The position numbers and the translations under genes are program-made. The notes under the pieces are model-generated. The model saw only the letters and a program-made list of their open reading frames with translations. It was not told the DNA's origin and searched no databases. A stretch of 64,000 nt of DNA from Piscicola geometra. Taxonomy: Eukaryota > Annelida > Clitellata > Hirudinida > Piscicolidae. The stretch lies in assembly GCA_943735955.1 (NCBI GenBank), contig OX030960.1, positions 4,133,955-4,197,954 on the forward strand. Reading direction: 5' to 3'. Shown here piece after piece: positions 12,201 to 26,720 of this stretch; the first letter of the stretch is position 1; each line of letters starts with the position of its first letter.

Positions 12201-15200
12201 AAGACAGTTGTTTTCCTCTCTGTGATGTGTGAAGACGAAGTTATTGAAAAATCTTAGTACAATGTTTAGCTGTGAACTATAATTATTTTTTTCCATTTTT
12301 CTCATCAATCAAATACACTTCAGTTTCCTTAACCTGTTCAAAGAATCAATGTAGCTTCTGAAGTAGTTTTTAGAGCATGAAGAAAACTTGTACGGGTTCA
12401 TGAAAGTTTGTTCTGTAAGGGAGCCTGGAGCAGAAGCCATGATGTATTGGTCATTCGATTGACAAGGACTGTCACGAATTCCATCATGTTGGGCTCCAAG
12501 GCTGAATTGTTATGGTTCGAACCAAATGAAATATATTTCATAATTATAAGTCAATGGATCTATCAACCATATACTCTATTTCAAAACCACATTAATTTAT
12601 ACATACTATAACCACAAACACTAACTTATGTCCAATTTCATGAGCAGCTGTTTCAATAGTGGCATACTGCAGTTGTACTTTGTTGATCGAAACGCCTCCC
12701 ATGGTGCAAGAGGCGCCAATGTTTGCAAGTCCAGTGATTCTTCTGTTTTCCGCTGGCAGTAACAGGTGGTAGCTGAAGGTAAGGTTTGATTAAAAATTAA
12801 TTTTTTATTATTATTTATAAGTTTGGTTTTCAATAATGGAAATTAAGTTAATTGAACCCCCACTTCATCCTCACTTACTCAGTGAAAAGAGCCACACTGT
12901 CAAATTTGGGCAGCGGATTTGTTGGAGACTTTGCCTGAGCAATGACCCAATTTTGAAACTCATCTAAGGCTTTGTACGGGTCGATAGAGTTGTGCGATAG
13001 CTTGATTCCGTTCATCTCAGTGAAAGGGGCGTCTCCGGGTGTTTGTGCGATGAAGTAGCCCACCAGCTTGACGTAGAACTTCATGTCAGGCTCGTTGATG
13101 CTGCTGTACCTGTCGTTTATCTGCAAGAAGCAATAAATAGCTAGAAATGGGCTATAATTGATGCAACAGTTTTAATTGTAACGCTAGAAATACATTGTCT
13201 TAACTTAAAAGATAATTTCAAAAGCAAAAACTGGGACATTTTCATGGTTCTTAACTTGATCCAAAAGACGAACCCCATTGACGATGTGAGTGTAGAAGTA
13301 TCTTATATTCGTGATGGCGTCCAACCTTTTGGCCTGGTCAGTAGTTCCGGAACTGCGTGCTAACCAGCTGAGAGAAAAAACGATAGCTTTTATTATCATT
13401 GCTAGTGCTGTCATGACATTCTTATTATTTTAGTTGTGTCGTTTCTGAGAGGGTTGCAAACAATGTCCGTTTATGACGGTGATTGTGTTGATATTGCAAA
13501 TATAAAAAAATGAGGCAGAGAAAACAGTCACTGACTTGTAGTAGATGGAGTAGTCAAGAACGATGAAAAGCTCCAAGCCATAATTTACTTGTTCTGTTAG
13601 CGCTTGAGCCTAACAAGGAAGTGAATGTTAGTTTTTAATATAAATAATATTAATTTCAAAATTATTCAGTGAAATATTTCAAATACTCTATATTTAATAT
13701 CAAAAAACTTTTTTTATAACCTGATTGTTTATCAGTTTCTCGATGGGGCTCATAACAGACTGGTAGATTTCTCCGCTTTCTAGCCTGCCTGATAAGAGCA
13801 CGTATTATTTATCACCATTCTTGTGTAAAGATTTTCAGTTACAAAAAAAGAAAAAATTAACCTTTAAGATTCGCGTGTGTATTCTATATTAAATTTATTC
13901 ACATAAATGAAGTTTACTCCACAACAAACACCAACTAGTCGGAACGTCGTATGGCGTGTTTGAACGTTTTTCTTGACTCAGCAAGTAGGAAGTGCCGTTG
14001 AGGACGACTCTGGAGGCAGTCTTCGTGTCCACGGGGTACATGGCTTTTTCCGAAAGAGGACTCAGCCGATATATAATGTTTTCAATCTCAAATGATCCGT
14101 CCTGCAAAACGGGGATAGCATTGATTTTTATGTCATAGAATTTGAACATGAGTATATTACTTGAGTATATTAATTTTTCTATGATGTAAATACTAAAATA
14201 AAACCCATTTCAAAACTCACGTAGATTATTCTTTTCGTATTGTTACTTGTCCTCGTTGCTACAGACATTGAAGCCTTGTTGTGGACATCGTTGTAAACGT
14301 CCCACTCCTAAAAGCAAGGTTCACGAATAGCTAGAAGAATATATTGAAAAAGAAAATAATCATTCATCAGAAATTTATTCTAACAATTTTTTACTTTTTG
14401 ACATTGAAATATTGAAAATAACTATTCCATCACAGCATTACCTCGTCGCTCGGAGCTTCCCATTCTTGAGGCTTTCCTCTATTGTTCATCATCACTACGA
14501 TGTTGTCAGTGACTTGAGCCTGCTTGCGCAGTCGAAGGCTTATAGTTTTGTCATCAGTCGGCAGTCTCATAATGATTTCCTTCGGAAGAGAGTTTATGCT
14601 TGCATCTTCGGTATGTTCTGAATGGGGCTCCACCCATTCGACACTGCCTGCGATGGTCCGTGTTTGTTGGGTCGTTTAAATGATTTGACTCAACTTTTTA
14701 GATATCCTATTTTGAGTATGCTTTAATAAGTAAGTAGTTTCATGTTTCAAAATTTGCAGTTTTTTTAAAGTGAGAACAGTAAGGCGCACCTATGTATAAG
14801 ACTCAACTCATATTTATTGCAAAAATAAATAAAACTATTGAAAAAGTTGTTTATACGAAAATCTTGAGTGTCTAGTTGCGTGTCTTGGAGATCGCAACTT
14901 TCTATTTTTCAAAAGTAAATTTTGGAGGTAAAAAGTGCGTCTTATACATGGTGTTTCAGTGTATTGAAGTATTTGTATTAAGAATTACCTTCTTTAACAG
15001 GCAAGTCAGGGTATTCGTTGTTTTCAAGATCTTTTCTTTAATTTTATAATTTTTCGTAATTTAACTAATTTAAAATGTAAAATCTGAATTTCTTGTTGAA
15101 TTATAATTTTGATAAAGACTCTGAGATATAAAAAAAACATTAAAAACTAACTCTTTTTTCTGGAGTTCACAAGCATCTAGTTGCTCCTCACTGAAATAGG

Positions 15201-15550
15201 AATGAGGAAGGCACCAAAAGATGGATGGGTGAAAGAGCAGATTAGAAGGGCATGTTTTTTCTAGTTTCATCACTCCGCCTAGGCACACGTAGTAGAGAGT
15301 GCAGTCCTTAGGGTCTGGCATTAAAATGTTCTTGCCACTGCATTTTCCTTTTTTGATTAGTGTATTTTAAAATGTAGAATATGTGTCTAAAGATCGTCTT
15401 TTGCAATTGAATAAATTATTAGCTGCTTAAAAAGAATAATTTCCTTGAAACAACAATTTAAATTTGAAGTACAGTATTACTATCGGCTGGAAATGAGAAA
15501 GTAGTAGAGATGAATAGGAAGACGATGAAGATGACCGATGATGCAATCAT
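9298..15550 (-). CDS. Metalloprotease gene A: CBM14 + M12B + 10 ShKT modules
   Basis: Twenty-three exons from ATG 15550 to TAA 9298 chain in frame to 3150 nt (1049 aa). Residues 1-20 are a signal peptide (IFIVFLFISTTFS). Residues 24-88 are a six-Cys CBM14/peritrophin domain (DCTLYYVCLGG). Residues 89-280 are a reprolysin-type propeptide. From 281 the M12B domain begins (YGLELFIVLDYSIYY); zinc site HEIGHNLGAQHD at 461-472 is completed across the exon 11/12 junction (12626/12501), and Met-turn YIM is at 485-487. Exons 13-14 (about 522-628) are Cys-rich and ADAMTS-like (CGNKMWCYRSKC). Exons 15-23 encode ten ShKT-like modules with the typical CxYGD...WC...CCxTC pattern. Exon 18 (10858-10595) holds two modules around a Thr/Pro linker. 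No membrane segment is present, so the product is secreted. Its likely role is a chitin-associated extracellular zinc endopeptidase; the substrate is unknown. Confidence 0.9.
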
Positions 15551-17417
15551 TGTATTCCTGTCTGGTCTCCCGATCTAGGAAAAGAAAGAGTAATAGTATT
15601 AATTTCTAACTATATTAGAATTAAATTTTCCTTCCAGTGGTTCATACGGTAGAAGCTTTAATTAGAAGTATTGTCATAGGCTTTATGCTTTATATACATA
15701 CAAGAACACGAATTTCTTGCAAAAATACGCACCTTTCGCTTAATATATTCTATATAATATGAACACAAGTTCAGATGCAGGAGACCGAAAATCTTATATA
15801 CTTATATGCATATAAATCTGAATCCGGGTTTTTCTTTTCAAAACTAGCTCTTTCATCAACGACAAATGACGCAATGTCATGGTGAATGCCAAAAAGTTCG
15901 ATATTTGAAAAAACACTTTTTGAACTTCTGATCAAGCCAACAACTAAGTTTTTAATTTTTTTTCCCCTTTACTCTGATGGTAAAAATGTTTTATTTCCAG
16001 CGATGGTGAAAGCGTTAGACTCAAATGTCATGAATAATCTTCTGGGTCTTTAAAAAATCTCTGGATCATAAAAAGCGTTCCAGTGGACTGGCAAAGAAGG
16101 CAAGCATTCCTCTTTTTGAAGGCAAAAGTTCAAAATCTGTTTTTTTTTTTAAATTTCCATGGAATCATTCTGCTTTCTGTTTCTGAGAGAAAATTGACTA
16201 CATCTTGGCCCTCAGCTTTATTTCTTAAAAAAACGCTATTACAGAGAATCTTTTTACCGTATAAATAGACGTGAAAGCATTCTTTTACTCTGTCAACAGA
16301 CATTTCTTTTGTAAGGTTATTTTCCAATTAAGAATCCTAACCAAGTTGACCCGGATCTTCTCGCGAAACGGATTCAATTATATAAGGATAATGATGATAA
16401 AAGAACAAAAGCTTTCGGCCTCTTTCATGTGGGTATTTATTGCAAAACGGATCTTAATATTTAAATAGTAGAGTGAACAACTTTCTGTTTATTTCAGGTG
16501 CGCTCTTGTTGAAAAATATATCTAATTAATTTGGACATGGCAGACAGGCTGTTTTTCTCTCTAACAGTGAAGAAAATACTTTTTTTCATATTTTTTTTCA
16601 CAAAAGGTTCTTTTATGGTTTTAGATAGACACAAGCATTCACTTGGCAATAACTACTGTAGGTTGGCAATTTATCTGAAAAACTAGAAAAGGCTAGAAAA
16701 ATTTGCTTACAAAGATTTTACGTTTTCGCTAGCGTCGAGACGTGACTTGCAAAAAAATCTTAAATACAAAAATTTCTAATCTGCAAGAGTTAGGTAAAAA
16801 AAGTAAAGTGAGAACTGATAGTTTTATTAAACTTTCATGAAAGATGAAGAATTGATTTCATTGAGAACAAAATGCTCAAGAATAAAACAACTGTCATAAA
16901 AGGCGAACATATATAAAGAGTTTCATGGTCTCATTTGAAATGTAACTTTGATGTGATTAAAATATGCATTCTGTCTATCTAAATAATTTAAATCAACATT
17001 GAATGTATTGTTCAGAAGAGGAAAAGTTTATAATAAAATACTATATCTCTACCAGTATGTATGCGTGGAAAAACGTTTGTATCACAGTAAAACAGAAATA
17101 GGGAACATTTAAAATTAATATGAACTAATATGAATATACTTATAGAAGGTAAAAGAGCAAACAAATTCAAGTCTTTGAAAAAGTTATATCACAATAACTC
17201 ATAATCACCAGGAAAAGTTTATGAAAGTTCAATAATATAAGTTATTATAAATAGTTACATAATTAATTTTATATGAAAAACATGAATCATAAAAAATAAA
17301 TAACACAAAATATCACTTTGATACAAGATCAAAAAAGAAAGCACTCATACTGTTACTAATAACAATAGAAAAAACTCTCTCATAGATCCTGATCAAGCAT
17401 GCAAAATTATCTTTTGC
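15551..17417. other. Intergenic DNA between genes A and B
   Basis: This holds the 5' flank of A and the 3' flank of B. The sequence just upstream of the A start (CTAG then ATCGGGAGACC on the minus strand, near 15574) looks like the acceptor of a 5' UTR intron and is shared with gene B. A TATATAAAT-like patch lies at about 15790-15815. ORFs around 16083-16468 lack support. Confidence 0.45.
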
Positions 17418-20400
17418 TTAGGCGCAAGACTCACAGCACTCCACTTTATTAATGGAACAATACTTTGGATCACACCAGTCGTAGAAGTTTCCGTAGCGAC
17501 ATTCTGTTGGTAAAAAATTGAATTTCGTGTATTTTTCCCTTGAATTAATCGAAAGCACACAAAAAATGTGAATGTAAAAAAATGTAAGAAAATTTTTGCC
17601 AAAATTCTTAATCGCTCACCTCCTGTGCGGTTTTTTCGCAGACGTTCGCACGTGGCTGGACAGATGTTTGCAGTGTTCGGGTCGTAGCAGTAGCCCGGGA
17701 AGATGCCTGGACACCAAGAAGCCGCGTCTAAAGGAGCGGCTGTCGTGAAAAAATCCCAATATGTAAAAAAATTAATGATTTGAAAAAATGTATAATGAAA
17801 AAAATAAATACTTGAAAATTTTTTGTTTACAAAATAATGTTATTTTATCATTCAAACAATTCAGCTTACAATCAGTGAAAGTTTTCTTTATGTTGGAGCA
17901 AGTTTTGCAACAGTACTCAGCCACCTCGGGTCTTTCGCAAAGAACGGGGTTCGTAACATAACTCTTGCACCATGTCACTTTATCTCCATACTCACAGTCT
18001 GTAGAAGTGAATTAAATGAACAAAAATGAGATTTAAAATATATATAAAAATGAATTATTAAATATACATAATAAATCTAAAAGATTTAAAACGTTTAATT
18101 CAGGTGAGCTACGAAAATAAAAAAGCTTAAGATTTTGGCAAAAAATAAAACTAACTCTTTTTGGTAGGTTCGAAGAATTTGGCACAAGTGGCACAGCAAG
18201 TCTTCTTGTAGTTGTAGCACTCGTAGGCCTGTATCGTTGCACAGAACTGAGCCTCGTCTCCGTTGGGACACGAAGGAGGGTCTATAGAGAAGGGTCATTT
18301 TCATTAGAAGAGGAAGAATATACAAGGTATTTAATTTCATTTACAAAAAAATAGAGTTTAAACACAATTGTTTGGCTATATACTTGAGTTTGGAGTAAGA
18401 TAGGGTTTGCAGGTTTGGCAGCACTGAGTGGCCACACTTTCCATTCTGCACTCTTGAGCACCTCTCACATAAGACTGACACCAACTAGCTTGGTCTCCAT
18501 ACTCACAACCTAGTCAATTAATTGATAATTATTTATTACAAATTAACAATTTAAAATGTATTTATTTTTCCTAGCAATATAATCAATATTTTATCTATGT
18601 AAAATGCGCATTAAATTTTAAAATGAGAAATTAAAAATAAAACCGTGCAATATGAATGAAAGTTTCAAGTTCAAAGGTAAAATAATGTTAATTGAATTAA
18701 CTAATACAAAATTTAAATCAATTTCAACTCACGAACCAGTGTTTGAGGCATCGTACTTCGCTAAGCATGTTTCGCAGCAGTGAACATTGTTAAGATAACA
18801 ATCTCCTCTGAACAAAGTGCCACACCAATTCACTGAGTCGCCTACAGGGCATTTGTTCGGAAACCTTGGAGGTGGGGTTGTTGTCGTGGTGATTGGAGCA
18901 TTGGCGAAGTTTCTGCAAGTGTAACAGCACTCTTTCGTGAAGGATGGATTAGAACAGTGGCTATTTGTGCATCCGTTCATTTTGTCGCCGTAGGTGCAAC
19001 CTGCAAATACAGTTTTATAGTGACTATTTCCTTCAAAAAGATAGTTATTTGTTTCATTGTAGCAATGCCGTTCTTAAAAAAGGAAAAATTGTTAAAATTT
19101 TGAAGCGTTTTTTCGAACTACCTTCAATGCCAGTCTTCAGTCTGGAGCAGGTCTCACAGCATATATCTTCAGATTGGTAACACTGTTTGGCATTCTGAGA
19201 TGAAAATGAGCTGCACCACTCAGCCTTGTCTCCAAATCTGGGCCAAAAACGTTAAAATAAAAAAATGTTTAAATTAAATATTTTAGATTTTTTGGTTTTT
19301 TGAAGCTCCTTAGCTTTATAGAAACTAATTAACTCTATTCACACCTGCAGTTAGCAACAGTGTGCTGCTTTTGTCTTTCGGCACAAGTGGCACAGCAGCT
19401 ACTGACTCTTGATCTGTCGTAGCACTCCATGTCTTTAAGCGCAATGCAATCCTTGTAATAGTCTCCAAACTCACAACCTTTGAACGTCATTGAGGTATTC
19501 GTAAAGTTTGTGAAAAAATGATTAATTTCATTTTTCGGTTTTTATTGTTTTCTTTTCCTATAAATTGAGATTTCACTAAATATGTAATCATGGGTCAAAA
19601 AAACCAAGAAACGGTATCAAGATGTTATCACAATAAATATCTGAACTCACCAACGAACGAAGGGTTTTTGACTTTTTCACAAGAAGCACAGCACAGATCC
19701 CTGTAATGCTGCTGGTAGCAGAGATGAGGGTTGTATCTAACGTGGTTCTCACAAGTAGTTCGTGAATTGACTGCTTCAAATGCTTCCTTGTAGTCACCGT
19801 AGATGCACTTGTTTTCTGCAAAAAATAAGTGAATTATTACCAAAATAATTCTGAATGAAAAAAAGTATGTTAAACTAATTGCCGTAAACAAGAATTTAAT
19901 CAACCAACCAGTTGTAGATAGGGCTCTGGAATCAGACTCACACTTGCTTCTATAACACCACATCTTGTTGCCGCAAGAAGTGCCATCTACTGCTCTAATC
20001 TCCACCTTGCTGACACACCTTTGGAATTCAGGGTCAAAGCAAAGGAGTTCTCGGCAAATCTTGATGTCTCTTTCACCACCGCCCTACAAAAAGGTTGTTA
20101 AATAAAATATCGTTCAAATTTTCCAATTATTTCTGTGTTAGAATTTAAAAGAGAAAAATGAAAAATAGTTTACAGTTTGGTATATAATAAAATATGATAA
20201 AAATTTATGCATTCACAAAAAAGCTCACAGCGCAATAGTAAGATCCTTGACCGTAAAGAAGCTTGCACTGTTGATCGACTGAATACTTTTGGCCTGGAAA
20301 CTGTTGCAAAAAATAGGCAGTGCTACTTGGATCAGCGTCGTAGGCAGCGTTCAAAAGACAGTTGTTCCCTGTTCTGTGATGTTTGAAGACGAAGTTATTC

Positions 20401-23400
20401 AAAGGAGCTTAGAGGAATTTTAGAATCATTTCAAAATAATCATATTGGAAAAATAATATTTGTGAAATACGTTTTTCATTAAAATGATATATTTTGTAAT
20501 TCTATCATCAATCCAAAAATATTCAGTCAACTTCTCTAACCTGGTTAAATCACCAATATATCTTCTGAAGTAGTTGATAGAGCATGTAGAGAACTTGTAG
20601 GGGTTCATGAAAGTTTGTTCTGTAAGGGTGCCTGGAGCAGAAGCCATGATGTATTGGTCATTCGATTGACAGGGGTTTTCACTGATTCCATCATGTTGAG
20701 CTCCAAGGCTGAAAGGTTATTATTCGAATAAAATGGTTTTATTTCACAATTATAATTTAATGAATTTCATCAACTATATATTCTACCTAAAAATAACTTT
20801 CATTTATTCATACTATAACCACAAACACTAACTTATGCCCAATTTCATGAGCAGCTGTTTCAATAGTGGCATACTGCAGTTGTACTTTGTTGATCGAAAC
20901 ACCAAGCATGGTGCATGAAGCGCCAATGTTTGCAAGTCCAGTGATTCTTCTGTTTTCCGCTGGCAGAAACAGATGGTAACTAGAAAAAGGTTTAAACAAA
21001 ATTTATAATTTTTATTATTATTTTAAAATTTCGTTTTAATCAGGAAAAGTATGTTAGCATCACTTACTCTGTGAAAAGAGCCACGCTGTCAAACTTGGGC
21101 AAAGGATTCATTGGGGACTTTGCCTTAGCAATGACCCAATTTTGAAACGCATCCAAGGCATCGTACGGATTAATAGAGTTGTGCGATAGCTTGATTCCGT
21201 TCATCTCAGTGAAAGGGGCGTCTCCGGGTGTTTGTGCGATGAAGTAGCCCACCAGCTTGACGTAGAACTTCATGTCAGGCTCATTGATGCTGCTGTACCG
21301 GTCGTTAATCTGCAAATAAGCAGCAACTAGCTAGAAATAGCTTCTAAATGAAGAAAGGACTGAAAGTTGTAGTTTTCTTTTGAGCAACTAGCTTCCTATG
21401 AGTAACATTTAAGCTCAACAGACATGATTATATTGCTCTATCGTTCATAGAAAAGACGAACCCCATTGACGATGTGAGTGTAGAAGTATCTGATATTCGT
21501 GATGGCGTCCAACCTTTTGGCCTGGTCAGTAGTTCCGGAACTGCGTGCTAACCAGCTGAGAGAAAAGACGATAGCTTTTATTATCATTGCTAGTGCTGTC
21601 TTGACATTCTTATTATTTTAGTTGTGTCGTTTGTGAGAGGGTTGCAAGCAATGTCCGTTTATGACGGTGATTGTGTTGATTTTGTTGCTGTTGTAAAGTT
21701 AAATGAGTAGGAAATTACTGACTTGTAATAGATGGAGTAGTCAAGAACGATGAAAAGCTCCAAGCCATAATTTACTTGTCCAGTCTGAGCTTGAACCTAA
21801 TGGCGGAGTGAAAGTTATTTTTAATATTAAATGAAAATTAATTTCAATGTTTTTCTTTTAAATATAAAAAATGTATTAAAGAGTTTTTGTTTTAACCTGA
21901 TTGTTAATCAGTTTTTCGATAGGGCTCATAACAGACTGGTAGACTTGTCCTTTTAATTGTTCTTGCCTGCCTGTTAAGAGCAAATCTCATTTATGGAAAT
22001 ATTTATATATAAAATTATTTTCACTAGCCAAAAATATATTTAAAATCAAGATAACTTTTTTCAAACATTGAGTTTTTTCTATATTACATTTCTTTAGATA
22101 TATACATTTCTGTTAATCTACAACAAGCACCTACCAGTCGCAATGTCGAATGGCGTGTCCGAACGTTTTTCTTGACTCAGCAAGTAGGAAGTGCCGTTGA
22201 TGACGACTCTGGAGGCAGTCTTCGTGTCCACGGGGTACATGGCTTTTTTCGAAAGAGAACTCAACCGATATATAACTTTTTTAATTTCGAATGTTCCATC
22301 CTGCAAGGCGAAGAAAAGTTTTCGTCCAAAATGTTTAACGTGAATAAGTTATTTGATACTTTTTATTTTATCATGAAATAACTTAAAGAGAGCCTGTTTG
22401 CAAACTCACGTAGATTATTCTGTTCGCATTGTCACTTCTTCTCGTTGCTACAGACATTGAAGCCTTGTTGTAGACATCGTTGTAAACGTCCCACTCCTAG
22501 AAAAATGAATTGGAAAAGCATGTAAATCTTTATTAAAATTAAGTGAAACAACTTCTTGTTATTAAAATAATTAAGAACTTTTCCATCAAAGCATTACCTC
22601 ATCGCTCGGAGCTTCCCATTCTTGAGGTTTCCCCTTCTCGTTCATCATCACTTTAATATTGTCGGTCACTTGAGCTTGCTTTCGCAGTTGAAGTCTTGCA
22701 GTTTGGCCCATAGTGGGCAGGCTCATTATAATTTCGTTTGGAAGAGAGTTTTTGCTTTCTTCTTCTCCGCTTTCAGACTTTTTCATCACCCACTCGACAC
22801 TGGCTGTGAATAATAAGAGTTGATGCTTTGCTTCCGTGTTTGTTGGGGCGTTTGTGTGATTTAAATGAACTTTTCAAATACTGTACTACAGTATGAGTAT
22901 GTCTTAACAATTAGGTATTTATATACCCAATACTAAGGTTTTATTTTTTTCTATTTTGAGTTAAGTACCACATTTTTTATATATAAGAATTACCTTCTTT
23001 CACAGGCAAGCCAGGGTATTCACTGTTTTCAAGATCTTTTCTTTAATTTGATATTTATTTTTACTTTAATATTTTCAACTTGTAAAAATGACTATTTATT
23101 TAAATTATAATTTTAAGAATACTCTGAAATGACAAAACAATTGAGAACTTACTCTTTTTTCTGCAGTTCGCAAGCATCTAGTTGCTCTTGGCTGAAAAAA
23201 GAGTGAGGAAGACACAACAAGATAGATGGGTGAAAGAGCAGATTAGAAGGGCATGTTTTTTCTAGTTTCATCACTCCGCCTAGGCACACGTAGTAGAGAG
23301 TGCAGTCCTTAGGGTCTGGCATTAAAATGTTCTTGCCACTGCATTTTCCTTTTTTGGTTAGTGTTTCTTTATTTAGAATAGGTGTCTAAAGATCGCTTAT

Positions 23401-23523
23401 TAACAATAAAAAAATTAAAAGTTAATAAAAAATAATTTGAAGTAAAGTATTACTATCGGTTGGAAATGAGAAAGTCGGAGAGATGAAGAAGAAGACGATG
23501 AAGATGACCGATGATGCAGTCAT
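17418..23523 (-). CDS. Metalloprotease gene B: CBM14 + M12B + 10 ShKT modules
   Basis: Same 23-exon plan as gene A, and every junction I checked keeps phase. Start ATG 23523 opens a signal peptide (IFIVFFFISPTFS); stop TAA is 17418-17420. The CBM14 exon (about 23337-23155) keeps all six Cys. The zinc site HEIGHNLGAQHD is split between exons near 20826 and 20709, followed by a B-specific loop and YIMAS. Exon 18 (about 19000-18735) carries two ShKT modules and the same Thr/Pro linker as A. The C-terminal exon is almost identical to that of A. It differs from A mainly in the propeptide, the exon 7 peptide (RQEQLKGQV) and the loop after the third zinc histidine. It is a secreted, probably active protease and a close paralogue of A. 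Total length is expected near 1040 aa. Confidence 0.88.
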
Positions 23524-23902
23524 TGTATTCCTATCTGGTCTCCCGATCTAGCAAAAGAAAAAGTAGAAATAGAACTTTCTAATTATATTAAAGTCCATTC
23601 AATATGCTTTCACGCCACTGAATCAGCTTTAATTAGAAAAAATGTTTATTTTATGAGATTCGAATAATAGTTTTTTAAATAAAAAAAAGTAGAATATATT
23701 TTCTTCATTTGTTGTGTTTCAAATTTAAGTTGCTGTTATAAGTTTAAAAGAATAAGTAAAAACGTATTTTTTGAAACTTATCATATTAAATAAAAGTTTG
23801 CAAATCACACATAAATCAAGTCATTTTTTCAAAAATAGTATCTCAAAGTTTCCTTGTTAATATATAATTTCAAGTCGTTTAAATTCGTGACCTGCTAAGT
23901 CT

Positions 23903-23927
23903 CACTGCGTCACGATTATTTATACCT
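23903..23927 (-). promoter_or_regulatory. Candidate core promoter of gene B
   Basis: On the minus strand this reads TATAAATAATCGTGACGCAG, about 385 nt before the B start codon. Similar elements occur before C (34871-34890), D (37098-37124) and F (57299-57321). A putative 5' UTR intron ends just before the start codon (CTAG/ATCGGGAGACC), which would account for the distance. Confidence 0.45.
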
Positions 23928-26409
23928 TCATGTTCCTTCAGTTCTCTTCACTTGCACCTTTAATATCTCATGTGTCAGACTTTCAACTACAATCTATTTC
24001 GCTATTCTGTCATAAGCGATGACTAACTTGCGATCATTTAAAAGACTCCAAGATTCGTGATTCTTCATTGATAACGTTTCTTACTGATAATTCCCGCTTT
24101 ATTATATTTATCTCATTGTAACTACCATTTGGCTCAAGTCACGACCTAAATTGATTGTTTCACTTGAAGTAGATTACGCTTTACGAATACGTCGTTTTAA
24201 TGGGTCGATTTATTCAATTTGAATAAGATAATTCATTAAAAACAAATGCTTTTATACTTAAAAAAAATATTGATTTTAAAATTGAATTAAAGGAGAAATT
24301 AAAACTGTCAACTCAGATGAATTAGATTTTTGACATAGAACATTTTTTATTGGCTCATTACATGATTTCATTGATATTGAGAGTTTCATGCATTCTGCAA
24401 AGGCTTCGGCTGCCAGTATGGTTTCATTTTTGAAACATTATTTTTATTTTTAAACGGTAAGTTCGGAATAAAGTTCAATTTTAATTGTAGGAACATATGA
24501 GACTTTTTACATGACATGTTACATAAGAGTCTATTCATTACCTTACATTCAATACCAAATAAAGAACAATGCTCTCAGCCGAATGGGTTAGAAATGCTTA
24601 ATCATTCTTAGTCATAATATTATTCAACTCTTTTTATGTATTTATAATATGGTATCTGTTAAAATTATATTTGCATTCAGAACTAACGCCTTTTTATATA
24701 TTTTTTTAATAATTTTAAAGCTTTGCTTTCTGAGTCGAAAAAATATTATTAATGAAAATAAACGTAATCCCGTTCGTTCATGGTCCCCCACAAGGCCTAG
24801 AGAATCTTTTCATATTATTTGTCGGCCTATAATTATGGAATGATTGAAAATCGATAAAAATATTTATCGTCTCTTAAGGTCTTCCTATTCACAAGCGGCG
24901 CTAGATCGGTTCTCCCACGCCGTTGATCTGTCGTGAGAATCTTCAAACTATCCAATTAGCTTATAACCCGCACTAAGAGTGTTCTTGGAGTGGTTTACTG
25001 AATTAATGTAGAATGGCCAAGAAAGAATCGCGACAGTAATCGGTTGCTGAATGATGGTTAGGTATGTGTCCGATGCGAGATTTGTATAATTGAAAATTTA
25101 AGCTCAATGTTAACTTTATTGCTTCACAATTCAAACTAATAAGTAAAATTTCTTGCGTTTTATTTTTATAAAACTCTTATTATTAAAGAGAGAAAGACTT
25201 TCTAAATAAAGTGTTGAAGACTCGCACAACAATAGAAGTCCATCAAATTGTATTTTTCTGCTGATTACTAAGGTTCGGAATTTCTTTACTTAAAGTTTTA
25301 CATCTTGATTAAATAGGCGAAAAAAATTGTTTGATAGGCCAAATTAATAATTCTTGCGCATTAATAAACAGAATAGGAAATAAACCTGGAAGATGGCCTG
25401 GTAGAGGTCGAGAAGTCTTGGTCTTGGAAAGTCTACTCAACGGTTCTGAGTTTTATTTCTATTTTTTATTCTATTAATGACTTAAGTTTTGTTTAATGAC
25501 TGATACAATTATATGTTCTTTTTGGAAAAAAATATATAATTGCTAAATAAAAAATGTCTTAGTTATTTCAACTTCAGTTTAAAGATTTTTCTCAGAGTTT
25601 AATCTGTTCAAGGCTTTATATACACACAAACCAAGAAGTTCCGTCTATAATGCGTCACTTTTCGCTTATTATATTCAATATTGAAATAAAACCTACATTT
25701 ACTAGCACAAAATTGAATATATATAACATAAATATATGTATATAAAATACACTGAGGCATATTAAAAAAGAAACCGGATTATGAACAATGTTATTGAAAG
25801 AAAGGAAGCGAGCAATAGAAATGACTCAGAATACGTGCATGAGTGTTTAAGGAACAATTCTACAAACAATGAAGACACCCGTCGTGAAATGTCTATTCAG
25901 AACTCTTAGCTTACTCACAACAGGGACTTTTAACCATTTTCTTTGGAATCGGTGGTCACTCTGAATCTTCTGCATTCTGAGGAGATTGAGTAATACACTA
26001 GTATGCCAGCAAGAATGAGTAGAAGCAATTGGAAAAGCATGAAAACTAATTAAGTGATTGAAACTTAATGTCTTTATCTTGTGAGCACTTATTGAGAAAC
26101 GATTCTTATTAATATTTGGACAGGAAATTTGGACTGTTTTTATCGGAAAAAGAAAGGCAAATACTTTTTATTATCATATAATCTTTCATGAAAATTAAAT
26201 TATATATTTTACATAGGCACCAGCGTTTACTTGGCAATAAAAACCGTAGATCACCACTTTACTTGAAAAAATATCATCCAAACTTTTGTTTCTGAAGTTA
26301 AGCCTTGTAATGCTGTATAGGTCTTTTGACAGAAATTAATTTGTATTTTAGCTTTTTTATTACTATATATCAAATAAAAACTCTTAAAAATAATAATAAT
26401 GGGTTTTTA

Positions 26410-26720
26410 ATATAACTTTGCTTTAATCTACGTTAACTTTAGATTAACGCGTTAATCAATTAACTGCCGTTAAAATTTTTAACGCTGTTAAATGTTTTAA
26501 CGCATTAAAAAAAATTAAAGAATTAAAAATTTTAATGCCTTTAAACTTATCTAAATGTAACTTTTTTTCTGTTTTGGTTATATTGTCAGCAAGTGAACAG
26601 AAACACTACTAATTTACTGTCAACAAACGAAAGGAAAAAATATTGCGTTAAAACACGATTAAGGCACGATTAAAATTTTTAATCGAACGATTAACGGCGA
26701 TTAAAATTTTTTTATCGTGG
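26410..26720. repeat. TTAACG-rich dispersed-repeat-like patch
   Basis: Many copies of TTAACG, GATTAACG and their complements (for example TTAACGCGTTAAT near 26453) are clustered here in both orientations. This resembles the body of a short interspersed DNA element. No reading frame is present. Confidence 0.4.

Noticed and set aside
24649..24843. Retroelement coding remnant
   Set aside because: The short open frame shows no reverse transcriptase, endonuclease or integrase motif that I can recognise.
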